A DNA stretch of 64,000 nucleotides from an uncultured Clostridia bacterium (GCA_944380395.1 CALWHM010000001.1:102090-166089); one strand, 5' to 3'. Numbered from the stretch's first letter, positions 8,222 through 18,778 are shown. The notes: generated from the letters alone by a model not told the origin. Made by a program: numbers and translations.

Positions 8222-8341
8222 ATGAAAGAAAAGAACACCAAAAGCAAAGAAACACTGCGTTCACCTTTCGACCCGAACGGAAGTTATACCGGCGCTCCGG
8301 AAAACGGAGGGGCGCCCGTGCAGGACGCGGACGATCTTTGA
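8222..8341 (+). CDS. Conserved 39-residue Clostridia protein, function unknown
   Basis: A small frame of 39 codons, basic at its N terminus, then DPNGSYTGAPENGG and the C-terminal PVQDADDL. From memory, very short proteins with the pattern DPxGSYTG...PVQDADDL recur as hypothetical proteins in many Clostridia, which is why I accept this one despite its size and the lack of a clear Shine-Dalgarno. Upstream, GCATA at 8164 and GTATACGATA at 8188 loosely recall forespore promoters, but the spacing is not convincing. It stands alone between the NYN terminator and the convergent SPOR-like gene. No function is known to me. Confidence 0.6.
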   Translation: MKEKNTKSKETLRSPFDPNGSYTGAPENGGAPVQDADDL

Positions 8342-8365
8342 TATATCCCGCTCTATCGGGTGCAT

Positions 8366-9334
8366 TTATTTGATGTTTGAATTGCGGTTCATCACCGCCA
8401 GCACGGAGTAATAACGGATATCGGCAAGGAAAAGCTGTTCCGAACCGTTTTCCGCACTCGACAAGGTGCGTAAAAACGCCGCTTCCGCACGCATATCGCC
8501 CGTAAGCTTTACCAGCTCTGCGGACTTTTCCTCATCAACGGAAGAGATAAAGCCTCCGATATACTCCTCAAACTCCTCTGCTTTTTCCTTACAGGCGTTT
8601 ATTGCGGAAGTCAAGCCGCCGATTTGCAATTGCTCGGATATTTCAAACATATATCCTAAAAATATGCGCGTATAGTCCGCATATTCCAGCACTGCACCCG
8701 CTACTTCTTCAGAATAATTTTCCTCGGAAGGCTGTTTTAAGGCGATATTTGCCACGCTCAAGCTCGCCCCTTCCCACTCGGTTATGACGCTCTCCTTGGT
8801 TTCGGCAATATCCGCATATACGGCATATTTACCGTCCGCAAGTCCGATATATCCGCCCAAGCCCTGCTTTCGCATCTCCTCGCTTTGCAGTTTCGCGCTC
8901 TCATAATCCACGCACCCCGTAAGATAACTGACGTATACATTTGAATTTTTTGCCGTAACCTGCGACTTCATCGCGCTTATCACCGCCCCGTCCGTGATAA
9001 TATCCGCCGCTAAAAATGTAGCGCTGCAACTTAACGCGATAAGGCATAAACACAAAGCTGCAAGCCAAATGCGCCTGCGTATCCCGCCCTTTTTCTCCGA
9101 GTGCTCATAAATTTTGCCCGCCGACGCGGTGTAAGCGCCCGGATCGTATTCTATATCCGCCCGTTTATCCTCTTCCGCCCCAACGGGCGCGGGCTGCGTA
9201 TAGATGACGGACGGCTCATATTTTATCTGTCTTTCTTCATTGTAACAGCGATAGTATGCGTTAGTGTAATTTACGCCTTCCAGCCCGTCCCTTAACGCCT
9301 TATAGTTCTTCAAATAATACTTGGAATAGTCCAT
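8366..9334 (-). CDS. Single-pass membrane protein with SPOR-like region
   Basis: I do not recognise a named family. Visible: about 88 cytoplasmic residues rich in Tyr and Glu, one membrane helix at about 89-111, then an outer part. Residues about 130-185 (VYVSYLTGCVDYESAKLQ ... GGYIGLADGKYAVYADI) have the beta-alpha-beta look of a SPOR peptidoglycan-binding repeat. The rest is helical and acidic. A role at the cell wall or in sporulation is inference. No Shine-Dalgarno precedes the ATG; a TATTTT five bases upstream could be a -10 of a leaderless transcript, but the -35 is poor. Confidence 0.7.
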   Translation of the reverse strand: MDYSKYYLKNYKALRDGLEGVNYTNAYYRCYNEERQIKYEPSVIYTQPAPVGAEEDKRADIEYDPGAYTASAGKIYEHSEKKGGIRRRIWLAALCLCLIALSCSATFLAADIITDGAVISAMKSQVTAKNSNVYVSYLTGCVDYESAKLQSEEMRKQGLGGYIGLADGKYAVYADIAETKESVITEWEGASLSVANIALKQPSEENYSEEVAGAVLEYADYTRIFLGYMFEISEQLQIGGLTSAINACKEKAEEFEEYIGGFISSVDEEKSAELVKLTGDMRAEAAFLRTLSSAENGSEQLFLADIRYYSVLAVMNRNSNIK

Positions 9335-9493
9335 ACAGTAAAATATGTCTGCTTTTTAAGAATTTTGCATTTTACTCATTTTATGGCTGTACTATTATGA
9401 AAATTGTCATATTTTGTAATTATTTGGCATTTTTCTTTCTAGCAATATAACATCAAGTTATTTGCGTTGTCATCTCGGATTTATTGCGGAGCA

Positions 9494-9525
9494 TTAAAAA
9501 ACGCCCTTGCTTTTGCAAAAGGCGC
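9494..9525 (-). terminator. Intrinsic terminator after dCMP deaminase
   Basis: Minus strand: stem GCGCCTTTTGC / GCAAGGGCGT around an AAAA loop, followed by TTTTTT. It lies about 60 bp beyond the stop codon. Confidence 0.8.
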
Positions 9526-9586
9526 ATATTTTGACAATACTCTGCCCCGTGAATATACGAAGCTTTTTATCGTTGGTACAGGGCTT

Positions 9587-10042
9587 TTATTGCAGATCTT
9601 CGTATTTCTCCACTTTGACGCCCGCTTCTTTGAAAAGTTCCAAACTGAAGTCGTCCGGGTAGCCGTACTTGAACACCACCCTCTTTATGCCCGAATTTAT
9701 GATCATCTTTGCGCAGATGGTGCAGGGCTGATGCGTGCAGTACAGCGTGGCGCCGTCCACGGACACACCCAGCTTTGCCGCCTGTATTATCGCGTTTTGC
9801 TCCGCGTGCACGGCGTAACATATCTCATGACGGGTGCCCGAAGGGATACCCAGCTTTACTCTCAGGCATTCGCCCTTCTCCACGCAGCTCAAAATGCCGC
9901 TGCTTGCGCCGTTATAGCCCGTGGTGAGTATCCGCTTGTCCTTGGTTATCACCGCGCCGACATGCCTGTCCGTCTTTACGCAGCTGGACCACGTGGCGAC
10001 CTCCTCTGCCATGCGCATAAATCTTTCATCCCATTTATTCAT
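9587..10042 (-). CDS. comEB: Deoxycytidylate (dCMP) deaminase, ComEB family
   Basis: Zinc enzyme converting dCMP to dUMP for thymidylate synthesis. The zinc ligands are in HAE at 79-81 and PCTIC at 106-110 (C107 and C110), and E81 is the proton shuttle. The GYNGASSG substrate loop is at 42-49. Length 151 is typical. Single-gene transcript with its own promoter (10060-10088), an AGAGGTGA ribosome site and a terminator at 9494. No competence genes lie nearby, so a nucleotide-metabolism role is the safe reading. Confidence 0.95.
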   Translation of the reverse strand: MNKWDERFMRMAEEVATWSSCVKTDRHVGAVITKDKRILTTGYNGASSGILSCVEKGECLRVKLGIPSGTRHEICYAVHAEQNAIIQAAKLGVSVDGATLYCTHQPCTICAKMIINSGIKRVVFKYGYPDDFSLELFKEAGVKVEKYEDLQ

Positions 10043-10059
10043 AATTCACCTCTGAACAG

Positions 10060-10088
10060 ATTATAGCACATTTTGATTTATCTAACAA
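10060..10088 (-). promoter_or_regulatory. Promoter of dCMP deaminase gene
   Basis: Minus strand: -35 TTGTTA (10088-10083), 17-bp spacer, -10 TATAAT (10065-10060). Confidence 0.7.
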
Positions 10089-10136
10089 GGCATTGAGGGG
10101 ATTTTGCGGCTGTAAAGATGTATTTTATTTTATCTA

Positions 10137-10165
10137 TTGACTGCGCGCGCGTGCGCGTATATAAT
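10137..10165 (+). promoter_or_regulatory. Promoter of M20 peptidase gene
   Basis: -35 TTGACT (10137-10142), 17-bp alternating G/C spacer, -10 TATAAT (10160-10165). The predicted start near 10172 leaves a leader of only about 14 nt, just enough to hold the GGAGG site. Confidence 0.8.
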
Positions 10166-10185
10166 ATTGTATGGAGGAAATAGCT

Positions 10186-11667
10186 ATGAATTCGGCTCAG
10201 ATAGCAGCCGTGAGCGTATGCTGCGGCGTGATTTTACTGTTTTTACTCGTATTGATACTGCGAGCCGCTTTTTGCAAGAACAAGCGCGGCGACAAACAGT
10301 TTGAGAAATCGGACAAGGACAGCTCCGTCATTCAGGAGCACATATCCGAGGCTCTGACCATACCCACCGTTTCGCAGGTGAACGAAGATGAGGTGGATTG
10401 GGCACAATTTGAAAAATTCGAGGAGTTTTTGCGGCGTACATACCCGAATATCCACGAAAAAATGCAGAAAATGGTTATCGGCGGACACGCGCTCACCTTT
10501 TTCCTGCCCGGCAGCGATCCTTTGTTGGAGCCGATAGCTATGCTGGCGCACCAGGACGTGGTGCCCGTTACGCCGGGAACAGAGGGCGACTGGACTCACC
10601 CCGCCTTTTCCGGGCATAACGACGGCGAATTTATATGGGGGCGCGGCGCTCTGGATATGAAAAATCACCTTATAGCGGTGATGGAAGCCGTTGAAAGCCT
10701 GCTTGTTAAAGGTTTTGCGCCCAAGCGCGGTCTTTACATTCTTTTGGGCTGTAATGAGGAGATAGTGGCGAGCGAAAACTCTTCCGCCGCGAAAATTGCC
10801 GCCTTTTTGAAAAACTCGGGCGTGAGATTAAAGTGTGTTCTGGATGAAGGAGGCGGCGTGATACCGCTGAACGTCAAGGGGATAATAGACAAAACTCTCG
10901 TGGGCATAGGCGTTGCGGAGAAAGGATATCTGGATGTGGAGCTTTCCGTGGAAGCCAAGGGCGGACACTCTTCCGCGCCGCCCGCGCATACGGCGCTCGG
11001 GATACTTTCAAAAGCGATATGCGCCATAGAAAAACACCCGTATAAGGCTAAAATGCCCGATTTCATATACGATATGCTGAATATCGTGGGCAAGGACGTT
11101 AAAAGTTTTCCGCTCCGCCTTGTCACCTGCAATATGTGGCTGTTCCGCCCTCTTATAACTTTTATAATGGGCAAAATACCCGCCGCCGCTTCCGTGGTGA
11201 GGTCGTGCACCGCTGTGACGATGTGCTCCGCCTCCACCGCGCCCAACGTGCTGCCTCAGCGCGCAACTGCGGTGATGAACCTGCGCCTTATGCCGGGAGT
11301 GAGCGTGAAAAGCGCCGTGGAACGGCTGAATAAGATAATCGGCGACAAGCGCGTAAAGCTGCGCGTTGTCAAGGCAAACGAAGCCCCGCCCGTTTCCTCC
11401 GTGCAGACGGATACTTACAAACTCGCGGCAAAGCTGCTGGGAAGCGGCACGAGCGACAGGACGGTCGCGCCCTATATCGTGATGGGTGCAACGGATTCGC
11501 GCTATTACCACGAGATTTGCGACGAGATATACCGCGTTTCCCCGTTTGAAACGGATGTATCCCTGCTTTTGACCACACACGGCACCAACGAACGTCTGCC
11601 CGTAGCTTCCATAAGCACGGCGGTGGAGTTCTTCCGCGCCTTTATAGCCGAAAGGTGCGCTTTTTAA
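10186..11667 (+). CDS. M20-family metallopeptidase with N-terminal membrane anchor
   Basis: Dinuclear-zinc amidohydrolase of the M20 (PM20D1/CPG2-like) type. Metal-binding blocks: AHQDVVP, WGRGALDMK and LLGCNEE, plus the dimerisation-domain GGHSSAPP motif and a C-terminal THGTNER histidine. One hydrophobic helix (about residues 5-28) anchors it, so the catalytic part probably faces outward. The start is the ATG at 10186, eight bases after GGAGG; an in-frame ATG at 10171 would overlap the transcription start. Length 493 from this start. The substrate (N-acyl amino acid, dipeptide or other) cannot be read from sequence. Confidence 0.9.
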   Translation: MNSAQIAAVSVCCGVILLFLLVLILRAAFCKNKRGDKQFEKSDKDSSVIQEHISEALTIPTVSQVNEDEVDWAQFEKFEEFLRRTYPNIHEKMQKMVIGGHALTFFLPGSDPLLEPIAMLAHQDVVPVTPGTEGDWTHPAFSGHNDGEFIWGRGALDMKNHLIAVMEAVESLLVKGFAPKRGLYILLGCNEEIVASENSSAAKIAAFLKNSGVRLKCVLDEGGGVIPLNVKGIIDKTLVGIGVAEKGYLDVELSVEAKGGHSSAPPAHTALGILSKAICAIEKHPYKAKMPDFIYDMLNIVGKDVKSFPLRLVTCNMWLFRPLITFIMGKIPAAASVVRSCTAVTMCSASTAPNVLPQRATAVMNLRLMPGVSVKSAVERLNKIIGDKRVKLRVVKANEAPPVSSVQTDTYKLAAKLLGSGTSDRTVAPYIVMGATDSRYYHEICDEIYRVSPFETDVSLLLTTHGTNERLPVASISTAVEFFRAFIAERCAF

Positions 11668-11678
11668 GTGTTTTTCCG

Positions 11679-11711
11679 CGCCGCCGAAGGTTTGACTTTG
11701 GCGGCGTTTTG
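11679..11711 (+). terminator. Intrinsic terminator after M20 peptidase
   Basis: Stem CGCCGCC / GGCGGCG (11679-11685 and 11700-11706) with extra inner AAG/CTT pairs, followed by TTTT. Confidence 0.8.
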
Positions 11712-11857
11712 CATGATTTTTCACCTCGTTAGCAAAATCAGGCGGTGCGTTTGCAAAATTTCGGCATATGTTAGCTTAAATTCCGCACGTCTTAGCCCGA
11801 TTTTGAGCGGCGTTGAGATTTTTCGGCAAAAAATTATGAAATTTTTACATAAACCTG

Positions 11858-11886
11858 TTTACATTGGTATATGAGCGTGCTATAAT
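11858..11886 (+). promoter_or_regulatory. Sigma-A promoter of groESL
   Basis: -35 TTTACA (11858-11863), 17-bp spacer, -10 TATAAT (11881-11886), with the CIRCE-type operator starting four bases after the -10, so bound repressor would cover the transcription start. The 146 bp between the M20 terminator and this promoter show nothing I can name. Confidence 0.88.
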
Positions 11887-11889
11887 AAA

Positions 11890-11916
11890 TTAGCAGTCAG
11901 GAAGGTTGACTGCTAA
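11890..11916 (+). promoter_or_regulatory. CIRCE operator (HrcA site), symmetric variant
   Basis: Perfect 9-bp inverted repeat TTAGCAGTC-N9-GACTGCTAA. The CIRCE consensus is TTAGCACTC-N9-GAGTGCTAA; each arm here differs at one position and the two changes mirror each other, so the dyad is kept. HrcA is the expected repressor; hrcA is not in the window. Confidence 0.92.
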
Positions 11917-11951
11917 TTTATGGAAAAAATACTTATTCGGAGGCATTGAAT

Positions 11952-13888
<1,937 letters not shown>

Positions 13889-13909
13889 GATAACCCTTAG
13901 CGCGATACG

Positions 13910-13937
13910 GACCCGAAGGCTCTCCTTCGGGTCTTTT
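13910..13937 (+). terminator. Intrinsic terminator of groESL
   Basis: Ten-bp stem GACCCGAAGG / CCTTCGGGTC with a CTCT loop and a following T tract. Confidence 0.93.
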
Positions 13938-13975
13938 TACTATGGCTAACGATTTTCAATACCGACTTGATCCGA

Positions 13976-14004
13976 TTGACGGCGCGGCGGCTTTTTGATA
14001 TACT
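13976..14004 (+). promoter_or_regulatory. Promoter of the lipoprotein gene
   Basis: -35 TTGACG (13976-13981), 17-bp spacer, -10 TATACT (13999-14004). Confidence 0.7.
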
Positions 14005-14033
14005 GTAACCGATATAGTCAAGGAGATGATTTA

Positions 14034-14474
14034 ATGAAAAAAGCGCTTGCTGCGATGATTTTGATCACGATAACCGTATTTGCGGCGACGTTTGCCGCAT
14101 GTATAAACACGACTCCCCTGCCCATAGAGGATATGGGGTGGGAATTTTTAACCGTGCAGGACGACTCCGGCAACGTGCTTTACTGTGCGGAAAGCAACGC
14201 GCAGGCATATCCCGACGCGCAAGTGGCGACTGCTGAAGTCGCGTTTGAAAACGACACGGTAATTCTGACCTTAAACGGAGAAAAGATATTTCAATCCACA
14301 TATGTTCAAGCGGACAGGGACGGCAAGCGTACCACTTTATACAGTCTGCCCGGTGATGACGATCGCTATATGACAAGCTCCTTGGCAAAAACTTCAACCG
14401 ATAGGGAGCTGGGAGTGCTCTTATTCGGCACAGGCAGCCGCGTGTATTACTTCTGCGCGCCGTTGATAGACTGA
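14034..14474 (+). CDS. Small putative lipoprotein, function unknown
   Basis: I do not recognise this family. The ATG at 14034 follows an AAGGAGA site. The first 22 residues form a signal peptide ending in FAAC, so C23 is a likely but non-canonical lipobox cysteine (Phe at -3). The mature part of about 123 residues is polar and probably beta-rich, with the segment GWEFLTVQDDSGNVLYCAE near its start. Its own promoter lies at 13976-14004, and a shared terminator follows. It would be a substrate of Lgt (17 kb) and LspA (3 kb) if it is a true lipoprotein. Confidence 0.65.
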   Translation: MKKALAAMILITITVFAATFAACINTTPLPIEDMGWEFLTVQDDSGNVLYCAESNAQAYPDAQVATAEVAFENDTVILTLNGEKIFQSTYVQADRDGKRTTLYSLPGDDDRYMTSSLAKTSTDRELGVLLFGTGSRVYYFCAPLID

Positions 14475-14498
14475 TTTTTTTTCGCATATATGTCTGTA

Positions 14499-14534
14499 AC
14501 AGCCCTTTGACTTTGCTTCAAGGGGCTGTTTTTA
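14499..14534. terminator. Bidirectional terminator between convergent genes
   Basis: Stem AACAGCCCCTT-like arms (AACAGCCC / GGGCTGTT, extended inward by TTGA/TCAA) followed by T5 on the plus strand. It overlaps the stop codon of the minus-strand DivIVA-like gene. Confidence 0.8.
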
Positions 14535-15023
14535 CGCCTTTTTTATGGCGGCAAGTCTGCCCTTTTCCGTTTCGTATATCTCGGCGGCTTCCCCTAGATA
14601 GGCGCCCAGATCGAGGTCTGTCGAAAGCCCCTGTTCCATCTGTTTTTTGGCGGCTTCCACATACTCTTTTCCCTTTTGAAGCAGAGCTTTGTCCACGGCG
14701 TTTGTCATACTTTCGCAATATCTCACCCATTTCGAACTGAACATAGCCAGCCGCTCCCCTTCCAAAGCATAGCGCACCTTTGCGGTGTACTCTATCTGCT
14801 TTGCCTTTTCCACCGCCTGAGTGATGGAATTCGTTATGCTCTCCTTGCGCGAAATGTACTCCTGCAACAGTTTTTCCTTGGCGGCAATCTCCGCCTTCAT
14901 ACTCTCTATCCTGTCGCGCTGAGCGGCAAGGGAACGCTCGTAATTCTTGGTCAAGTTGAGTATGTACTCGTCGACCTGCGCCCTGTCATACCCTTTGAAT
15001 TTTATATCGAATTTTTCCTGCAT
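14532..15023 (-). CDS. DivIVA-domain coiled-coil protein
   Basis: Residues 1-35 (FDIKFKGYDRAQVDEYILNL) match the N-terminal DivIVA/GpsB lipid-binding domain, with the GYD-x-x-QVDEY signature. A coiled coil follows to about 100, then a helical C terminus. At 163 residues it is shorter than many DivIVA proteins but longer than GpsB. DivIVA proteins mark curved membrane at septa or poles; the specific role here is not clear because it is not beside sepF or ileS. Clear GGAGGG ribosome site and its own promoter. Confidence 0.82.
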   Translation of the reverse strand: MQEKFDIKFKGYDRAQVDEYILNLTKNYERSLAAQRDRIESMKAEIAAKEKLLQEYISRKESITNSITQAVEKAKQIEYTAKVRYALEGERLAMFSSKWVRYCESMTNAVDKALLQKGKEYVEAAKKQMEQGLSTDLDLGAYLGEAAEIYETEKGRLAAIKKA

Positions 15024-15040
15024 ATCGCCCTCCGTGTTTA

Positions 15041-15069
15041 ATTATAGCGCTTTTTTTGCCCTATTCAAA
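15041..15069 (-). promoter_or_regulatory. Promoter of DivIVA-like gene
   Basis: Minus strand: -35 TTTGAA (15069-15064), 17-bp spacer, -10 TATAAT (15046-15041). Confidence 0.65.
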
Positions 15070-15123
15070 CGCCGTTTTGCGAATTTTCTCTCCTTTTTTA
15101 CCGATATTTGTCGATTTAACAAT

Positions 15124-15149
15124 TAAAAAATGCGCCCCTTGCGGAGCGC
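15124..15149 (-). terminator. Terminator of galK-lgt-pncB
   Basis: Minus strand: GCGCTCC / GGGGCGC stem with GCAA loop, followed by ATTTTTT. Confidence 0.82.
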
Positions 15150-15167
15150 GGCTTTTGCTTTATCTTT

Positions 15168-16586
15168 TTAATTGTTGATAAGTTCCTGTTTGAGATCGTA
15201 CAGCTTTTTGGACAAGTCCACCTTGTATATATGCGGATTAAGGATACGCTTGTAGCTGTCACTGAACGCCGCGAACGTCTTGGCGTGATAGGCGGCTATC
15301 TCCTTCACGGACGGCGACGAATACACCTGTTTGCCGTTTTCGAATACGGGCACCATAAGCTCCTTTGCGGTAAAGTCCGTAATGGTCTTTTTCTTCCACG
15401 TATATATGGGGTGGAATATCTCCACTTTATCCAAGCCGATAAAGTTTTCCTCCTTCAAGGCGATAAGGTCGGCGATGGCTTCACCCGTCTTATTGTCAAA
15501 GAAACGGACTATCTTCTTTTCCCCGGGATTGGTTATCTTGCCCGGAGTATCCGATTTTTTCAGCTTGGGCACCATTTTTCCGTCCTCGCCCTCTATCGCT
15601 GCAAGTTTATATACCCCGCCTAGACTGGGACAGTCTTCACTTGTGATGAGTTTGGTGCCTATGCCCCACGTATCTATGCAGGCGCCCTGAGCGGCAAGCG
15701 ACTGCACGACTTTCTCATCCAAATCGCCGCTTGCGCATATCTTCACGTCCTTTAAGCCCGCCTCGTCCAGCATACGGCGCGCCTCGCGGCTGAGATAGGC
15801 AAGGTCGCCCGAATCAAGGCGGATACCCACGGGCTTATGCCCTTCCGCGATAAGCTCCTTAAACACTTTGATTGCGTTGGGAACGCCGCTGTGCAGAGTG
15901 TCGTAAGTGTCCACAAGCAACATACAGGCGTCGGGATATATGCGGGAATACGCCTTGAACGCGTCGTATTCGCTGGGAAAGCTCATCACCCAGCTGTGGG
16001 AGTGCGTGCCTGATATAGGCACGTCGAACATCTTGCCCGCCAGCACGTTGGATGTGGAGGCGCAACCCGCCACCATAGCCGCCCTAGCACCGTAAATTGC
16101 CGCGTCCGGACCTTGAGCGCGGCGCAGACCGAATTCCGCAACGCTGCCCTTTTTGGTTTCGTGGACTATCTTGCTAGCCTTGGTGGCGATGAGCGTTTGA
16201 TGGTTGAGAATGCACAATATAGCCGTTTCGATGAGCTGCGCTTCGAATAAGCGGGCTTTTACCGTGAGTATGGGTTCCTGCGGGAACACCACATCGCCCT
16301 CGCGCACCGCATATATGCTGCCCGTGAATTTGAAATTTTTGAGCAAAGTCAAAAATTCTTCGTCAAAGATGCCCAAAGAACGCAGATACGCTATGTCGTC
16401 GTCGGTGAATTTCAAGTCGTTGATATAGTCGATGACCTGCTCCAAACCGCAGGCGATAGCGTAATTGTTGTTTACTCCGCGGTAGAATACGTCGAATACC
16501 GCCATTTTGTCCATTTGACCCGTTTTGCTGTAACCGTTGAGCATGGTCAGCTGATAGAGGTCTGTCAATAACGTTAAGTTTCTCAC
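15168..16586 (-). CDS. pncB: Nicotinate phosphoribosyltransferase
   Basis: Converts nicotinate and PRPP to nicotinate mononucleotide for NAD salvage. N-terminal LLTDLYQLTMLNGY, the central GTHSHSWVMSF block with the phosphorylated-histidine region, and GIRLDSGDL are diagnostic. Length 472 is normal. It is last in galK-lgt-pncB, overlapping lgt by 4 bp, and is followed by a terminator. NadD, which uses the product, is encoded at 42.9-44.1 kb. Confidence 0.95.
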   Translation of the reverse strand: MRNLTLLTDLYQLTMLNGYSKTGQMDKMAVFDVFYRGVNNNYAIACGLEQVIDYINDLKFTDDDIAYLRSLGIFDEEFLTLLKNFKFTGSIYAVREGDVVFPQEPILTVKARLFEAQLIETAILCILNHQTLIATKASKIVHETKKGSVAEFGLRRAQGPDAAIYGARAAMVAGCASTSNVLAGKMFDVPISGTHSHSWVMSFPSEYDAFKAYSRIYPDACMLLVDTYDTLHSGVPNAIKVFKELIAEGHKPVGIRLDSGDLAYLSREARRMLDEAGLKDVKICASGDLDEKVVQSLAAQGACIDTWGIGTKLITSEDCPSLGGVYKLAAIEGEDGKMVPKLKKSDTPGKITNPGEKKIVRFFDNKTGEAIADLIALKEENFIGLDKVEIFHPIYTWKKKTITDFTAKELMVPVFENGKQVYSSPSVKEIAAYHAKTFAAFSDSYKRILNPHIYKVDLSKKLYDLKQELINN

Positions 16587-17491
16587 TGTTTCTCCTCCGT
16601 TTCGATCACTTCGCAGTTGCCGTCCAAATTGTAAAAGGCGGTGCGATCGGGATCCGGGGCTTTATTGTATTTATCCAAAAAGTTGAACCTTATCACGCCC
16701 TTGGCGTACAAGATCATAACCACGGCGCATATTGCAGCCATACAGTAGCATATCACCTGCACTATGCCCACGTCCGTGCCGGGGAAAGTGGCGTGCTCTT
16801 CCTTCAAAAATTCCAGAGTACCGCGCACCAAGCCGTACCAGAGCAGGTAGAATATGGCTATCATAAACGGCTTGCGCCTGTCCATCTTGCGGCGGAACAT
16901 AGTAAGACCTATGCACAGACCGATAAAGTTTATCACGCCTTCATAGAAGAAGAGCGCGCAATGCCATTCGTTTATGTTGCGCTCTGTGATAAATACGGCG
17001 AACGGGAACCATTGCCAGGCGGGATCGTCTATGCGCAGTCCGTAAAGCTCCTGATTGAAGTAGTTGCCCCATCTGCCGACTATCTGACCCACGAGCAGCG
17101 CCAGCACGACCAAATCCGCCGTGCGCGCTATACTGTACATCTTGTTACGCAGGCAGCAGCATATAATGCCCAAAATTCCGCCGAAGATGCCGCCTATTAT
17201 GGTGAGTCCTCCCGAACGCAGATTGAAAATTTCTTTCCAGCCTTCCGCGGTGGTTATATCGTAAGTGGAGCCTATGCGCGGCACCACATAGAACAGGCGG
17301 CAGCACACCACCGCGAGTATTACCACCCATAAGAACAGCTCCAAGGCAAATTCCACGCCCACGCCGCGCTTGCGGAGCAGATAGGTCACCAAAGCGAACG
17401 CCAGCAAAAGCCCGAGCGTTATCATTATGGCGTACCAAAATATTTCAAGTTCGCCTATTTTGAACGCTACGTCGGTTGAAGGCGTTTCCAT
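16583..17491 (-). CDS. lgt: Prolipoprotein diacylglyceryl transferase
   Basis: Integral membrane enzyme that transfers diacylglycerol from phosphatidylglycerol to the lipobox cysteine. The Lgt signature GRWGNYFNQELYG is present, about seven hydrophobic segments are visible, and the length is 302. Its start ATG shares one base with the galK stop (TAATG), so translation is coupled. The C terminus is a polar tail. Finding lgt between galactokinase and pncB is unusual and not functionally obvious. Confidence 0.95.
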   Translation of the reverse strand: METPSTDVAFKIGELEIFWYAIMITLGLLLAFALVTYLLRKRGVGVEFALELFLWVVILAVVCCRLFYVVPRIGSTYDITTAEGWKEIFNLRSGGLTIIGGIFGGILGIICCCLRNKMYSIARTADLVVLALLVGQIVGRWGNYFNQELYGLRIDDPAWQWFPFAVFITERNINEWHCALFFYEGVINFIGLCIGLTMFRRKMDRRKPFMIAIFYLLWYGLVRGTLEFLKEEHATFPGTDVGIVQVICYCMAAICAVVMILYAKGVIRFNFLDKYNKAPDPDRTAFYNLDGNCEVIETEEKQ

Positions 17492-18750
17492 TAAATATTC
17501 ACCTTGCAGGCGCCGCTGTTGCGCACGCCCACTTCAAATACGTTTTCCTTGCCGAACACGGACGCCATAAATTCGATGTATTCGGCGGTGCGCTTTTTGT
17601 CAACAAAAGCCAAAATTGTGCCGGCAAAACCGCCGCCGTGCACTCTGACGGCTTTCACGCCTTTAAAGCGCTTGCTCAAATTCACGCCAAGGGGCACACG
17701 CTGAGCCACATCCCCTTCCGGATAGCAGTTTTGCAGCAGCATATAAGAGGAAAGTCCGCTTTGATTGATGACATCTGCAAACGCCTTTTCATCGCTCTTT
17801 TTTACCGCTTCCGCACCTTCTATCACGCGCTTGTTTTCGTCATAGAAGTGCATAGCGCGCAAGATAGCCCTGCCGCTGACTTCATTTTGCAAGGCGGGGA
17901 TGCGCTCATAGAACAGTTCCTCATCCACCTCGCGCAGCACTTTTCCACCCAATTTGCCCGCCACAAGTTCCATTTCGCGGCGTATAGCGGCATAGTTGTC
18001 CGTAAGGTTGCAGTGGTCGCCGCCCGTGTTGGTGATGACAATGTCCATATCGTCAAAGTTCCACTCTATGCTCTCCACTTCGGGATCGGCGGTGGACTTG
18101 AAGTCTATGTAACTGACTCCGCCCAAAGCTATCGCGCTTTGATCGAGAAGTCCGCTGGGTTTGCCGAAATATACGTTTTCCGCATAATAAGACGCCTTTG
18201 CCTTGTCCATCGCGCCCAAAACACCGCCGTTGTAAAGACAGTTGAGTATTTCGCATATCAGCAGTTCGAAACTGGCGGAAGACGACACTCCCGCGCCTTT
18301 GAATACATTGCTTTGCGTTGTAGCCTTAAAGCCGCCTATGTTCCAGCCGTGGTCGGAATAATAACGGCATATTCCTTTAATTATGGCTGTGGAATCGCCC
18401 TCTTCTTCCTTGAGCTTGGTCAGATCCGCCACATTGACGTAAACGGGAGGATAGCCCACGGAATCCACGACTATCACGCCGTCGTCCGTCTTGGTAACGC
18501 AGGCGAGAGTGTCCACGCTGATGGACGCGCACAGCACCTTTCCGTTGTTGTGGTCGGTGTGGTTGCCGCACACTTCTATTCTGCCGGGCGAAGAAAAAAA
18601 TTCGCCTTCACCGTACTTTGCCGCATGCAGATTGGCGAGCACGGCATAGCGTTCCGCCGCCTGAGTCACGTCCGCGCCGGGATTAAGACGGGCGATTTCG
18701 CCCTTGAATGCGTCTTTTGCCAAAAAGGTCTTTGCGCTTTTTTCGCTCAT
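17491..18750 (-). CDS. galK: Galactokinase
   Basis: GHMP kinase phosphorylating galactose at C1 (Leloir pathway). Motif 1 reads GRIEVCGNHTDHNNG, the variant GNHTDH form instead of GEHTDY. Motif 2 is GAGVSSSASFE and motif 3 VHGGGFAGT. The start is the ATG at 18750 behind AGAGGTGAC; longer in-frame extensions upstream would cross the promoter. Length 419. First gene of galK-lgt-pncB and divergent from galT with a matching promoter. No galE is in the window. Confidence 0.93.
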   Translation of the reverse strand: MSEKSAKTFLAKDAFKGEIARLNPGADVTQAAERYAVLANLHAAKYGEGEFFSSPGRIEVCGNHTDHNNGKVLCASISVDTLACVTKTDDGVIVVDSVGYPPVYVNVADLTKLKEEEGDSTAIIKGICRYYSDHGWNIGGFKATTQSNVFKGAGVSSSASFELLICEILNCLYNGGVLGAMDKAKASYYAENVYFGKPSGLLDQSAIALGGVSYIDFKSTADPEVESIEWNFDDMDIVITNTGGDHCNLTDNYAAIRREMELVAGKLGGKVLREVDEELFYERIPALQNEVSGRAILRAMHFYDENKRVIEGAEAVKKSDEKAFADVINQSGLSSYMLLQNCYPEGDVAQRVPLGVNLSKRFKGVKAVRVHGGGFAGTILAFVDKKRTAEYIEFMASVFGKENVFEVGVRNSGACKVNI

Positions 18751-18778
18751 AATGTCACCTCTTTTCGTCGTTAGTGAA

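Noticed and set aside
10171..10185. ATG at 10171 as the start of the M20 peptidase
   Set aside because: It lies five bases from the -10 and before the GGAGG that fits the ATG at 10186.
17476..18774. 432-codon open frame antisense to galK
   Set aside because: Composition follows from the codon bias of galK on the other strand; no motif, no ribosome site.
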